Source of the DNA: Candidatus Helarchaeota archaeon
Lineage (GTDB): Archaea; Asgardarchaeota; Lokiarchaeia; Helarchaeales; JABXJV01
Reading direction: 5' to 3'
DNA: 28,208 bases
NCBI GenBank assembly: GCA_013375355.1
Contig: JABXJV010000233.1
Location: 1 to 28,208 of the forward strand
Each line of letters starts with the position of its first letter. Within the stretch, counting starts at the first letter, position 1. The notes beneath the pieces are model-generated. The model was given only the letters and a program-made list of their open reading frames with translations, was not told where the DNA came from and did not search any database. This document shows positions 1 through 6,604 of this stretch, piece by piece. The position numbers were made by a program, and so were the translations under genes.

Positions 1-1
1 A

Positions 2-727
2 GAATACATAGCAAAAAACGTTGGAATATATCGAGCTAAAGGAAAATTTATTTTAGTAACTAATTCAGATCTATTATTCAATGAAGAATTAATAAAATTT
101 TTAGCGTCAAAAAGACTTTCTGAAGAAAATTTTTATCGAATAGATAGATATGATGTTGCCAAATTAGTACCTTCACATCTTTCAGTAGAAGAACAATTAA
201 AATTTTGTGAGAAAAATGCATTCATGCAAAGAGTAAATAACGGATATAGATGGTTAAAAAAATTCCCTCAAATAAAATATTTAATATATTCCATTCATTT
301 CAGATTGAAAACATTTCTATCGAATGTGAAAACTAGACAATACTCAAAAGAAAAAACATTTTTACCTAAACCAGATATTCTTCACATGCATACAGCTGGG
401 GATTTCTTTCTGATGGCGAGACAATATTGGGAAATTATTAGAGGCTATCCTGAACTCGAAAGTAGTTATTACATCGATGGTTATCCTTGTTTTATGGCAG
501 AAGTATCTGGTTTAAAACAAATAATTCTCAAAGAGCCTTTAAAAATATACCATCAAGAACATTCTCGTTCATTAAGTATTATGCGACCCAGTATTAGCCC
601 AGTTGCTCTTTTTAGGGATGGTGAGAAAATGAGAAAGACAAGGCAACTTATTATTTATAATTCTGATAATTGGGGGCTTAATTCTGAGCAGTTATTAGAA
701 TACAAAATCAAAGGTGAAAAAAAATAA
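2..727 (+). CDS. Glycosyltransferase family 2-like protein, 5'-truncated by window edge
   Basis: The reading frame is open from the first bases of the window to a TAA at 725-727, so the ATG at 224 is internal and the true start lies outside. The visible 241 codons begin with a stretch reading NVGIYRAKGKFILVTNSDLL, the typical GT-A fold segment in which an early-arriving N-G/R helix is followed by a metal-binding Asp motif (here NSD). The C-terminal half has a second block (GDFFLMAR...GYPE...IDGYPCF) of the kind that holds the acceptor-side acidic residue in GT2 enzymes. It probably transfers a sugar to a surface glycan or lipid-linked intermediate. The next gene, a methyltransferase 36 bp downstream on the same strand, fits a polysaccharide or glycan cluster. 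Family assignment is fairly secure; donor and acceptor are unknown. Confidence 0.72.
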   Translation, partial: EYIAKNVGIYRAKGKFILVTNSDLLFNEELIKFLASKRLSEENFYRIDRYDVAKLVPSHLSVEEQLKFCEKNAFMQRVNNGYRWLKKFPQIKYLIYSIHFRLKTFLSNVKTRQYSKEKTFLPKPDILHMHTAGDFFLMARQYWEIIRGYPELESSYYIDGYPCFMAEVSGLKQIILKEPLKIYHQEHSRSLSIMRPSISPVALFRDGEKMRKTRQLIIYNSDNWGLNSEQLLEYKIKGEKK

Positions 728-763
728 TAAAATCTTCCTAAAATTCGAAAAATGGAGTTTATT

Positions 764-1558
764 ATGTTCAAAAATCTAATCAAAAAGTGGTTGCCAAAGA
801 GAATCGGTATGAAAATAATAAGTACATTCGATAAATTTCAGCAATTTTTCGTAAAACAACGAAATAGAGATGACTATGATTGGTCAATGTATCACTTAAT
901 ATATCAAAATCAAATTACATAGTCAGATAGAGAAAATACACGAGTTTCGTTGGATGATAAATTTTCTATTATTAATGGTAAAATTATTTTAGATACTAAT
1001 CTAGCTCCACTTCATCCAATTAACAAATTATTATATGAAACAATCTATAATTTGAACCCTAAGTCAATTCTAGAAATTGGATGCGGAGCTGGTGATTCTC
1101 TAGTTAATCTTAAAAAAATATTACCCGAAACCGAAATATATGGATGTGATCTTTCAAAAAAACAATTAGAATTTCTTAATAATCGACATCCAAAATTGAA
1201 AAATTTTACAAATATATTTATTCATGATGTAACAACTTCTCTTCTGAACCTCAAAGTAGAACTAAGTTTTACGATATCAGTTTTCATGCATATTCAGAGA
1301 CGTCATCAATACTTAAATGCACTAAGAAATATATTTCATGCTTCAGAAAAATATGTACTTCTGTCAGAAAATTGGAGACGACATAATTTTTTTAATGATT
1401 TAAAAAAAATAGTAAATGAACCAGATTTTCCCTGGAAAAATGTAAATTTTTATAAGGTTTTTAGTGGTGAAACCCTTTTAATACTTATCTCAAATAAGAA
1501 AGTAAAAGGTTATGAAGAATTAAAAGATAGCAAAGAGATACTAGAATTTATTTATTAA
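764..1558 (+). pseudogene. Class I SAM-dependent methyltransferase interrupted by an in-frame TAG
   Basis: An ATG at 764, preceded by a GGAG ribosome-binding site at 753-756, opens a frame that hits TAG at 920-922. The same frame then runs on to TAA at 1556-1558. The upstream 52 residues include DYDWSMYH, which looks like the N-terminal extension of glycan-cluster methyltransferases. The downstream part carries a clear SAM motif I (ILEIGCGAGDS) followed by the acidic end of strand 2 (YGCDLS). The only in-frame start after the stop is a TTG at 950 with no good ribosome-binding site, so the two parts are best read as one 263-sense-codon gene broken by a nonsense codon. Alternatives are a functional restart at 950, TAG readthrough or a sequencing error. 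TAG is used as a normal stop by two genes in this window (E1 and the transglutaminase-fold protein), which argues against routine reassignment. Confidence 0.6.
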
Positions 1559-1674
1559 AAATTGAAAGGATTCAAAAGAATAACTTTCTTTATTAATTAT
1601 TTATTATGAAACTAAATTAAAAGGAATATCCAGATTTATTTTTTAAAGGGAGAAAGTGGATAAAAATCTAATTT

Positions 1675-2526
1675 TTACACTTTTCTACATTTTAATATGA
1701 AAATTCTTTGAATATCATCTACCCTTTCAATTTTTAGACCAGCGACTTTACAAAAATCCATAATTTCTTCTTGCTCGTATCCGTAACTGAAGTCAAAGAA
1801 GTTCAAAAAAGTTTCACTAAGGAGACCAGGTTCGGTTGATAGTATATACACCGCTGAATTTTTCTTAGTACATCTTTTTATTTCATTTAGTATTTCTTGA
1901 GCTTCTTGTCTTTTTTTACGTTGAAAAAGCATAAAAACTCCATGGTCTACTAAGTTACTTTTTAATTGAATCTTAAATTTTTCATTTAAAATCACAGGTT
2001 TAATGACTTTTTCAAGGTTATAAAATAAAGCGAAGTCATTAACAGTTTGAAAACTTGCTGGAGTGTTTACCGTTATATATACTTCACCGTCATAGCCTAC
2101 TATCCTAGCTAAATCGAGAAGAGGTTGTTTAATTGGGTCGGAAAATATTAATACTTTATCCCCTTCTTTAATTTCAGCAATATCGAATATAGTATTTTTA
2201 ATATCAGCAAGTAATGTATATATTGCTGGTAATAAGTTAAAGATCATTGGTCTTATTGTTCTTCGCACGGCTTCTAACCCTCTCTTAGTTATTTCGTAGT
2301 ATTTACGTCTTGCTGCTTTTCCTTTTTTAGAGAAACTTTTCAGATATTCACTATTTTCCAATTTTTTTAAGGCAGGGTACACTTGACCAGTTGAAATCTT
2401 AATATCATTAATCTTCATCTCATTAATTATCTCATATCCATACTTAGGTCTAAAAGCTAGCTGTAAAAGAAGTTGAAGCTGAAACCAGCCAATACGGTAT
2501 CTTTTGACCTCAGTTTCTGAATTCAT
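1675..2526 (-). CDS. PadR-type winged-helix regulator fused to a methyltransferase-like domain
   Basis: Residues about 10-95 form a PadR-type winged helix: a first helix (LQLLLQLAF), KYGYEIINEM, the recognition region STGQVYPALKKLE and the wing with KYYEITKRG. Residues about 120-283 look like a Rossmann methyltransferase. They have a strand-1-like segment GDKVLIFSDP, a later strand SAVYILSTEPG and a closing FILKCRKV, but the Gly-rich SAM loop expected after strand 1 is absent. The domain may therefore bind a ligand rather than catalyse. The ATG at 2526 is preceded by GGGATG, a reasonable ribosome-binding site. The gene is divergent from the RuBisCO-like gene across a 328-bp spacer holding inverted repeats, so autoregulation and control of that neighbour are plausible. 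The DNA-binding half is well supported; the ligand is unknown. Confidence 0.72.
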   Translation of the reverse strand: MNSETEVKRYRIGWFQLQLLLQLAFRPKYGYEIINEMKINDIKISTGQVYPALKKLENSEYLKSFSKKGKAARRKYYEITKRGLEAVRRTIRPMIFNLLPAIYTLLADIKNTIFDIAEIKEGDKVLIFSDPIKQPLLDLARIVGYDGEVYITVNTPASFQTVNDFALFYNLEKVIKPVILNEKFKIQLKSNLVDHGVFMLFQRKKRQEAQEILNEIKRCTKKNSAVYILSTEPGLLSETFLNFFDFSYGYEQEEIMDFCKVAGLKIERVDDIQRIFILKCRKV

Positions 2527-2713
2527 GAATCATCCCAAATGTAAGTTCAATATATATCATTTATTTGACATATTTAAAACTTAATGAATAATCTTCATTT
2601 TTTATTAACAATATTTAATCTGCAATCCATTTGTTATTATATTTAAAATCTATACTCAAAAATTATCTAAATTTTAATAGTTTATCTATTTTGATATTAC
2701 TTCCCTTTTAGTC

Positions 2714-2731
2714 ATGTTAAACAAATAACAT
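2714..2731. promoter_or_regulatory. Inverted repeat ATGTTA-N6-TAACAT, candidate PadR operator
   Basis: The site is a perfect 6-bp inverted repeat with a 6-bp spacer. PadR-family regulators commonly bind ATGT-N8-ACAT-type sites; the outer tetrads here are the same but are separated by 10 bases. It lies between a PadR-type gene and the divergent RuBisCO-like gene. The operator role is inferred from sequence and position. Confidence 0.4.
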
Positions 2732-2780
2732 TGATTAATTTTTAGCTTAAAATACTTTTCAATCTAAAATATTTTTAAAT

Positions 2781-2794
2781 TTAACAATTGTTAA
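2781..2794. promoter_or_regulatory. 14-bp perfect palindrome TTAACAATTGTTAA
   Basis: The palindrome lies 61 bp upstream of the RuBisCO-like start codon and is perfectly symmetric. It may bind a dimeric regulator, but short AT-rich palindromes arise easily at this base composition. Confidence 0.25.
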
Positions 2795-2854
2795 ATAACT
2801 ATAATCTAAATAATAAATAAATAACATAAATCAATTTAGGAGTTTTGAAACAAA

Positions 2855-4171
2855 ATGAGTGAATATGAACCACCAGATCTTATGGCTGAACCTTGGGCAC
2901 TTCCAGATGGTATTGATTTCGAAGATTATATAATTGGAACATATATAGGCAAAGTAGATGCAAATATCAATGTAGATCTTATAGGTCCTGCATTAGCAAT
3001 TGAACAAAGTACTGGTACATGGACTCCTGTCCCTGCTGAAACACCAGAAGTCAGAAAAAAGCATGTTGCGAGAGTACTTTGGGCTACTCAACTACCGGAT
3101 TATGAATTTGAACGACCTGGTAAAAAAGAAGAACCCAAACGTACATATGCACTTTCAATAGCATTTCCAGTTATAAATATGGCGAATCAAATCGCTATGA
3201 TGTTAACTGCTACCTTTGGTAATATAAGTATGGGCGGAGATTTAAAAATGGTAGATCTTCGATTCCCAAAGTCTTATTTAAAGGATTTTAAAGGTCCTAG
3301 ATTTGGTATTGAAGGTATAAGAAAAGTAATGAATATTCCTAAACGTCCTCTGCTAAATAATATGATAAAACCTTGTGTTTATACTTGGAATGATTCATTT
3401 AGAGAAATATTTTTTGAAGCTGCTGTAGGAGGATGTGACGTAATCAAGGATGACGAGTTGCTAGCAAATCAAAAATTTAATACAATAGAACAGAGAGTAC
3501 CTGCCTATATGGAAGAGGTCGATAAGGCTAAAGAAGAATCAGGAGAAGACACTCTATTTACGATAAATATTACGGACAATTTAGAAAACTTTTTTGAAAA
3601 TGCAGATAAGGCACAGGAATTAGGTGCAAATGCATTAATGATAAATTACTTGGTCATGGGTTTACCAGTTTTAAGGAAACTCGCAGGCGATCCAAGTGTA
3701 AAAGTTCCAATCTTAGCACATATGGATTATGCAGGAGCAATGTATATGAGCCCTTGGCATGGGGTAAGTTCACACTTGATATTAGCTAAATTTGCCAGGT
3801 TATGTGGAGCTGATATCGTCGTACATCCTGCTCCTTATGGTAAAGCTTCTGTTATATCTGAAAAATTCACAAGAGTTGCCCGAAACTGCCGTTATCCTAT
3901 GGCCAACATTAAGCCAATGTTTCCGATGCCTTCAGGAGGAATTACTGCAGGAATGGTGGATAAATGTATGAAAACTTTAGGCACTGATATTGTAATTGGC
4001 TCTGGTGGAGGAATCCACGCCCACCCAGATGGTCCTAGAGCGGGTGCCACAGCATTTCGCCAAGCAATGGATGCTGTTATGGAAAATATACCTTTAGCAA
4101 AATATGCAAAAGATCACAGAGAATTAGGCGTTGCAATGGGTCTTTGGGGTACGAAAAAAACTGCAATATAA
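2855..4171 (+). CDS. RuBisCO-like protein (form IV-type, RuBisCO large-subunit superfamily)
   Basis: The protein is 438 aa, the usual length for the RuBisCO large-subunit superfamily, with the N-terminal domain ending near residue 130 and a TIM barrel after it. STGTW at 52-56 matches the conserved N-terminal block. Barrel residues kept, in spinach numbering, are K175 (K172 here, MIKPC), the carbamylated K201 with D203/E204 (K198-D-D-E), H294 (H289), H327 (H324), loop-6 K334 (K330, PYGK) and S379-G-G (360-362). Residues lost are K177 (Cys here) and the phosphate-binding R295 (Met290). Loss of these two argues against RuBP carboxylation and for a RuBisCO-like enolase or isomerase acting on another sugar-phosphate-like substrate. 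The ATG has AGGAG upstream. It stands alone, divergent from a PadR-type regulator. Superfamily membership is certain; the reaction is unknown. Confidence 0.88.
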   Translation: MSEYEPPDLMAEPWALPDGIDFEDYIIGTYIGKVDANINVDLIGPALAIEQSTGTWTPVPAETPEVRKKHVARVLWATQLPDYEFERPGKKEEPKRTYALSIAFPVINMANQIAMMLTATFGNISMGGDLKMVDLRFPKSYLKDFKGPRFGIEGIRKVMNIPKRPLLNNMIKPCVYTWNDSFREIFFEAAVGGCDVIKDDELLANQKFNTIEQRVPAYMEEVDKAKEESGEDTLFTINITDNLENFFENADKAQELGANALMINYLVMGLPVLRKLAGDPSVKVPILAHMDYAGAMYMSPWHGVSSHLILAKFARLCGADIVVHPAPYGKASVISEKFTRVARNCRYPMANIKPMFPMPSGGITAGMVDKCMKTLGTDIVIGSGGGIHAHPDGPRAGATAFRQAMDAVMENIPLAKYAKDHRELGVAMGLWGTKKTAI

Positions 4172-4182
4172 ACTAAAAATCT

Positions 4183-4206
4183 TAAAAAAATCCTTTTTTT
4201 CTTTTT
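4183..4206. terminator. Bidirectional poly-A/poly-T terminator between convergent genes
   Basis: An A7 run followed by T-rich tracts lies in the 52-bp gap between the convergent RuBisCO-like gene and the Ubl operon. Archaeal RNA polymerase commonly terminates at U-tracts without a hairpin, so the T-run serves the plus-strand gene and the A-run serves the minus-strand operon. Assignment is by position and composition. Confidence 0.45.
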
Positions 4207-4223
4207 GAAAATCTTTTATTTTT

Positions 4224-5123
4224 CTATTTTTTTTCCTTTTTTTGGTTGATTTCAATACGAACCGGAATAGATGTTCGATCAATGAAAAGTGAATGATTTA
4301 CTGTTATAATAGGAGGATTACTGATCGGATGTTCATAATCAACTTCTATTTCTGGTTCACTACTATCCAAAGCTGTTAATATTTTTAAATGAGAAACATC
4401 TACATATCCAACTTGTGGGGGTTCAGTGAGAATATCAATTGGGTACCACCCAAATTGTGGATCATAAACTTCGCTCCAGACATGTCGCCCCCATTTTTCT
4501 TGCAATTTTGAAAAACCAAGAACAAAACGGACAGGGATATTAACAGCACGGCAAATAGCATTGAATAAATGATTTATATCCTCACAACTACCCTTCTTTG
4601 TTTCAAATGTATCTAATGCTGATTGGCGAATATTCAAATAATCCATATCAGTTTCGATATAGGTTTTGAAGTATCTCACAATACGTAAAATCGCTTCCGC
4701 CAAAAATTTAGATAAGGCAGTTAAATTTTCTGCTAATTCACGAATTTTAGAGTTATTCGATTCCACTAGACTCGTTGGTTGAATGTAATGATTTAGAAAA
4801 TCATGATCAAGAATCACAGGAAAGGGTGATTTTGAAATTCGGTATTTACCGGGAGCAATATTGGCGTTGAAAGTTGTTGTTATCTCTAATTCTTCAGATA
4901 AAGAACCAAACTCATAAGTATAATATTCATATGAACCACGACTAATAAACTCTCGTGAATTTGGTTCAGGAGAAGAATTGACTAATTTAATTTTTTGTCT
5001 AAAATCTGAGCATGGATATTTAATATGTAATAATAATTTATCAACAGACCCTTCAGTAATTTTACAGCTAGTATTAAATAAAATATTATTTTTCCAATGC
5101 GTATTTGAAATTTTTAACCCCAC
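4224..5123 (-). CDS. Transglutaminase-fold cysteine protease-like protein, last gene of the Ubl operon
   Basis: Residues about 110-260 match the transglutaminase core. A helical lead-in is followed by the nucleophile in KKGSCEDINHLF (Cys180), the His in GRHVWSEVY (His214) and the Asp in GWYPID (Asp230), a complete Cys-His-Asp triad. Residues 1-105 look like a beta-sandwich of the kind often placed before this core. No signal peptide or membrane segment is visible, so it should be cytosolic. In the family this fold either hydrolyses peptide or isopeptide bonds or forms Gln-Lys crosslinks. As the fifth gene of a Ubl-E2-E1-JAB operon, 26 bp after JAB, it could be a second deconjugase or a processing enzyme. 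The start is GTG at 5123, fixed by a stop two codons upstream; it ends in TAG. The fold is confident, the activity is inferred. Confidence 0.8.
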   Translation of the reverse strand: MGLKISNTHWKNNILFNTSCKITEGSVDKLLLHIKYPCSDFRQKIKLVNSSPEPNSREFISRGSYEYYTYEFGSLSEELEITTTFNANIAPGKYRISKSPFPVILDHDFLNHYIQPTSLVESNNSKIRELAENLTALSKFLAEAILRIVRYFKTYIETDMDYLNIRQSALDTFETKKGSCEDINHLFNAICRAVNIPVRFVLGFSKLQEKWGRHVWSEVYDPQFGWYPIDILTEPPQVGYVDVSHLKILTALDSSEPEIEVDYEHPISNPPIITVNHSLFIDRTSIPVRIEINQKKEKK

Positions 5124-5149
5124 ACACTATCTAATTGTTATTATATATT

Positions 5150-6592
5150 TTAATTTTTTTCATCTTCAACAAAATTATTTGAACTTTTCTTTTCGTAATT
5201 TATATTGTTTTTAATTTCCTTCATTTTAGTTTTAGATTTGTTTTTTTCTTTTAATTCTTTTTTAAGTCTCTCTTCCTGTTTTTTTACTTCTTTTTCAAGT
5301 CTCTCTTCCTGTTTTTTTACTTCTTTTTCAAGTCTCTCTTCCTGTTTTTTTGCTTCTTTTTCTGATTCCCTCATTAATTTTTCAAACTTTTTTCTCAATT
5401 TTTTATTCTCATTAAAAGAGAGAGCTACTTTTCGTTTTAATACTCTTTTAAGACTTTCAAAATACGGATCAAAAATTAATAATCTTTTCCATCTTGAAAA
5501 TAATCCCGTCTTATAAGAAATAACATGATAATAGGCTGTTTTGGATAAATCATCGATACCCATTTTCTCAATAGAAGACCATTTTATTTTTTTTGAAAAA
5601 TTAACATTACTAAACTGTAAATATTTATCCCATAGGCTAATTTGTAATACAGGTGTGCTTTTAAGAACAAATCCTATTGTATTTAAATTCTTTATAGTGA
5701 TTTTTAATGGAAATGAAGGATGAAATTGATTCAATGAAAGTAGATCTCTTTCATATAGTTTTATATCCATTGAATATCGATTCCAACTTTTAAATTGTTG
5801 TTTAAAAGCTCTGAAATGTGAAAGATATTCGATAAGATTTTTAATTTCTGTATCCTCTTCCGTAGGAACTTTAACTTCAATATTTTCTTTATTTCGGAAT
5901 ATATTTTTATTAATTTTTTCTAAATTTATTTTTAAATCCATAAGACTTGACATTATTAATTTATCTTTTAATAGTGCAATCGGAATTGGAATAAAAGCCT
6001 CTATATTTTCAGATTCATCTAATTTATATAATTTTCGATTTTTTTCAGTATTGATACTTTGTTGGAATAATTTCAATTTATCAATAAGGCTTTGATTTGA
6101 TTCTTTGAAATTGTGTAAATAATTTAAATTTGGAGTAAAACTAGTAAAACCACTAATATTACCAGGTTTTGAATTTACGGCCAATAATTCATACTGAACG
6201 GGATCAACAACAATCGCAGATAAAGAAGGGTTTAATTTGGATAAATATGTATAAGTCTCTTGATCAGTTGGTGATAAAAATACACCTAAATTTGGATGTG
6301 TATGGATCCAAGTAATAATATTAAAATTTTCATCATTAAATTTTTCTTCAATATCATCTAGAGCATTTCGAATAACTTGGAATATTTCTCTTCTAAACTC
6401 ACAATACCCAGAGCTTTGAGTTTTTTGGGGTGGAAGAACAGCAGCTATACAATGAAGTTCACCATTCATTTCTCGACCTATAAGAAGTCCACCCCATTCA
6501 TAATCTGAAAAACGAAATGTATGATCTATAAATTGTTCAAAGACACTTCTTTCAATATGTAATTTTTCCGGTATTTGAGATCCTATTTCCAT
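5150..6592 (-). CDS. JAMM/JAB-domain metallopeptidase with C-terminal coiled coil (candidate Ubl deconjugase)
   Basis: Residues about 8-150 form a JAB/MPN domain with an intact zinc site: Glu32 (YEWGGLLIG), then H97-T-H99 with seven residues before Ser107 and Asp110 (IHTHPNLGVFLSPTD). This is the full JAMM motif of Rpn11/AMSH-type deubiquitinases, so the enzyme should be active on Ubl tails or conjugates. Residues about 300-395 (KITIKNLN..., WSSIEKM, LLIFDP) may form a small beta-barrel of PH-like type; that is tentative. From about 400 the protein is a highly charged coiled coil with three near-identical 11-residue units (KKQEERLEKEV). The ATG at 6592 has AGGATG upstream, and the gene starts 12 bp after the E1 stop. 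Length (480 aa) is well above a bare JAB protein, so the tail probably anchors or oligomerises it. Confidence 0.88.
   Translation of the reverse strand: MEIGSQIPEKLHIERSVFEQFIDHTFRFSDYEWGGLLIGREMNGELHCIAAVLPPQKTQSSGYCEFRREIFQVIRNALDDIEEKFNDENFNIITWIHTHPNLGVFLSPTDQETYTYLSKLNPSLSAIVVDPVQYELLAVNSKPGNISGFTSFTPNLNYLHNFKESNQSLIDKLKLFQQSINTEKNRKLYKLDESENIEAFIPIPIALLKDKLIMSSLMDLKINLEKINKNIFRNKENIEVKVPTEEDTEIKNLIEYLSHFRAFKQQFKSWNRYSMDIKLYERDLLSLNQFHPSFPLKITIKNLNTIGFVLKSTPVLQISLWDKYLQFSNVNFSKKIKWSSIEKMGIDDLSKTAYYHVISYKTGLFSRWKRLLIFDPYFESLKRVLKRKVALSFNENKKLRKKFEKLMRESEKEAKKQEERLEKEVKKQEERLEKEVKKQEERLKKELKEKNKSKTKMKEIKNNINYEKKSSNNFVEDEKN
5267..5365. repeat. Three tandem 33-bp units inside the JAB gene
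   Basis: The sequence tctctcttcctg recurs at 5267, 5300 and 5333, exactly 33 bp apart, with the intervening bases nearly identical; the third unit has begun to diverge at its end and a weaker partial copy precedes the first. The unit is a multiple of three and encodes 11 residues of charged coiled coil, so expansion or contraction would preserve the frame. Confidence 0.85.
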
Positions 6593-6604
6593 TTAGAATT
6601 CATC

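Larger units (their letters stand above)
2527..2854. promoter_or_regulatory. Divergent intergenic region between the PadR-type regulator and the RuBisCO-like gene
   Basis: This spacer is extremely AT-rich and has no credible coding frame. It carries two clear inverted repeats, listed separately: an 18-bp ATGTTA-N6-TAACAT at 2714-2731 and a 14-bp perfect palindrome at 2781-2794. It also holds an AGGAG ribosome-binding site at 2838-2842 for the downstream gene. TATA-like stretches are too numerous in this composition for one to be chosen with confidence. Promoters for both flanking genes must lie here because they diverge. Confidence 0.55.

Noticed and set aside
224..727. ATG at 224 as the start of a complete 167-aa protein
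   Set aside because: The frame is open upstream to the window edge and encodes glycosyltransferase sequence, so this ATG is internal.
920..922. Pyrrolysine codon
   Set aside because: The gene is not a methylamine methyltransferase, no downstream signal is evident and TAG serves as a stop in other genes here.
950..1558. Methyltransferase as an intact 202-aa gene starting at TTG 950
   Set aside because: There is no good ribosome-binding site, and a well-initiated frame upstream (764) continues into it apart from one TAG; kept only as an alternative.
1559..1674. tRNA or other structured RNA in the short gaps
   Set aside because: No cloverleaf or GC-rich segment could be found in this or the other intergenic stretches.
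2855..4171. Functional RuBisCO for carbon fixation
   Set aside because: The K177 and R295 equivalents are Cys and Met, which is not compatible with normal RuBP binding.
5267..5365. CRISPR-like repeat array
   Set aside because: The 33-bp units are directly tandem without spacers and encode coiled coil in frame.
5205..5516. Plus-strand frame opposite the JAB gene with hydrophobic Ser/Phe-rich protein
   Set aside because: It is the antisense reading of the Lys/Glu-rich coiled-coil repeats, with no ribosome-binding site or homology.
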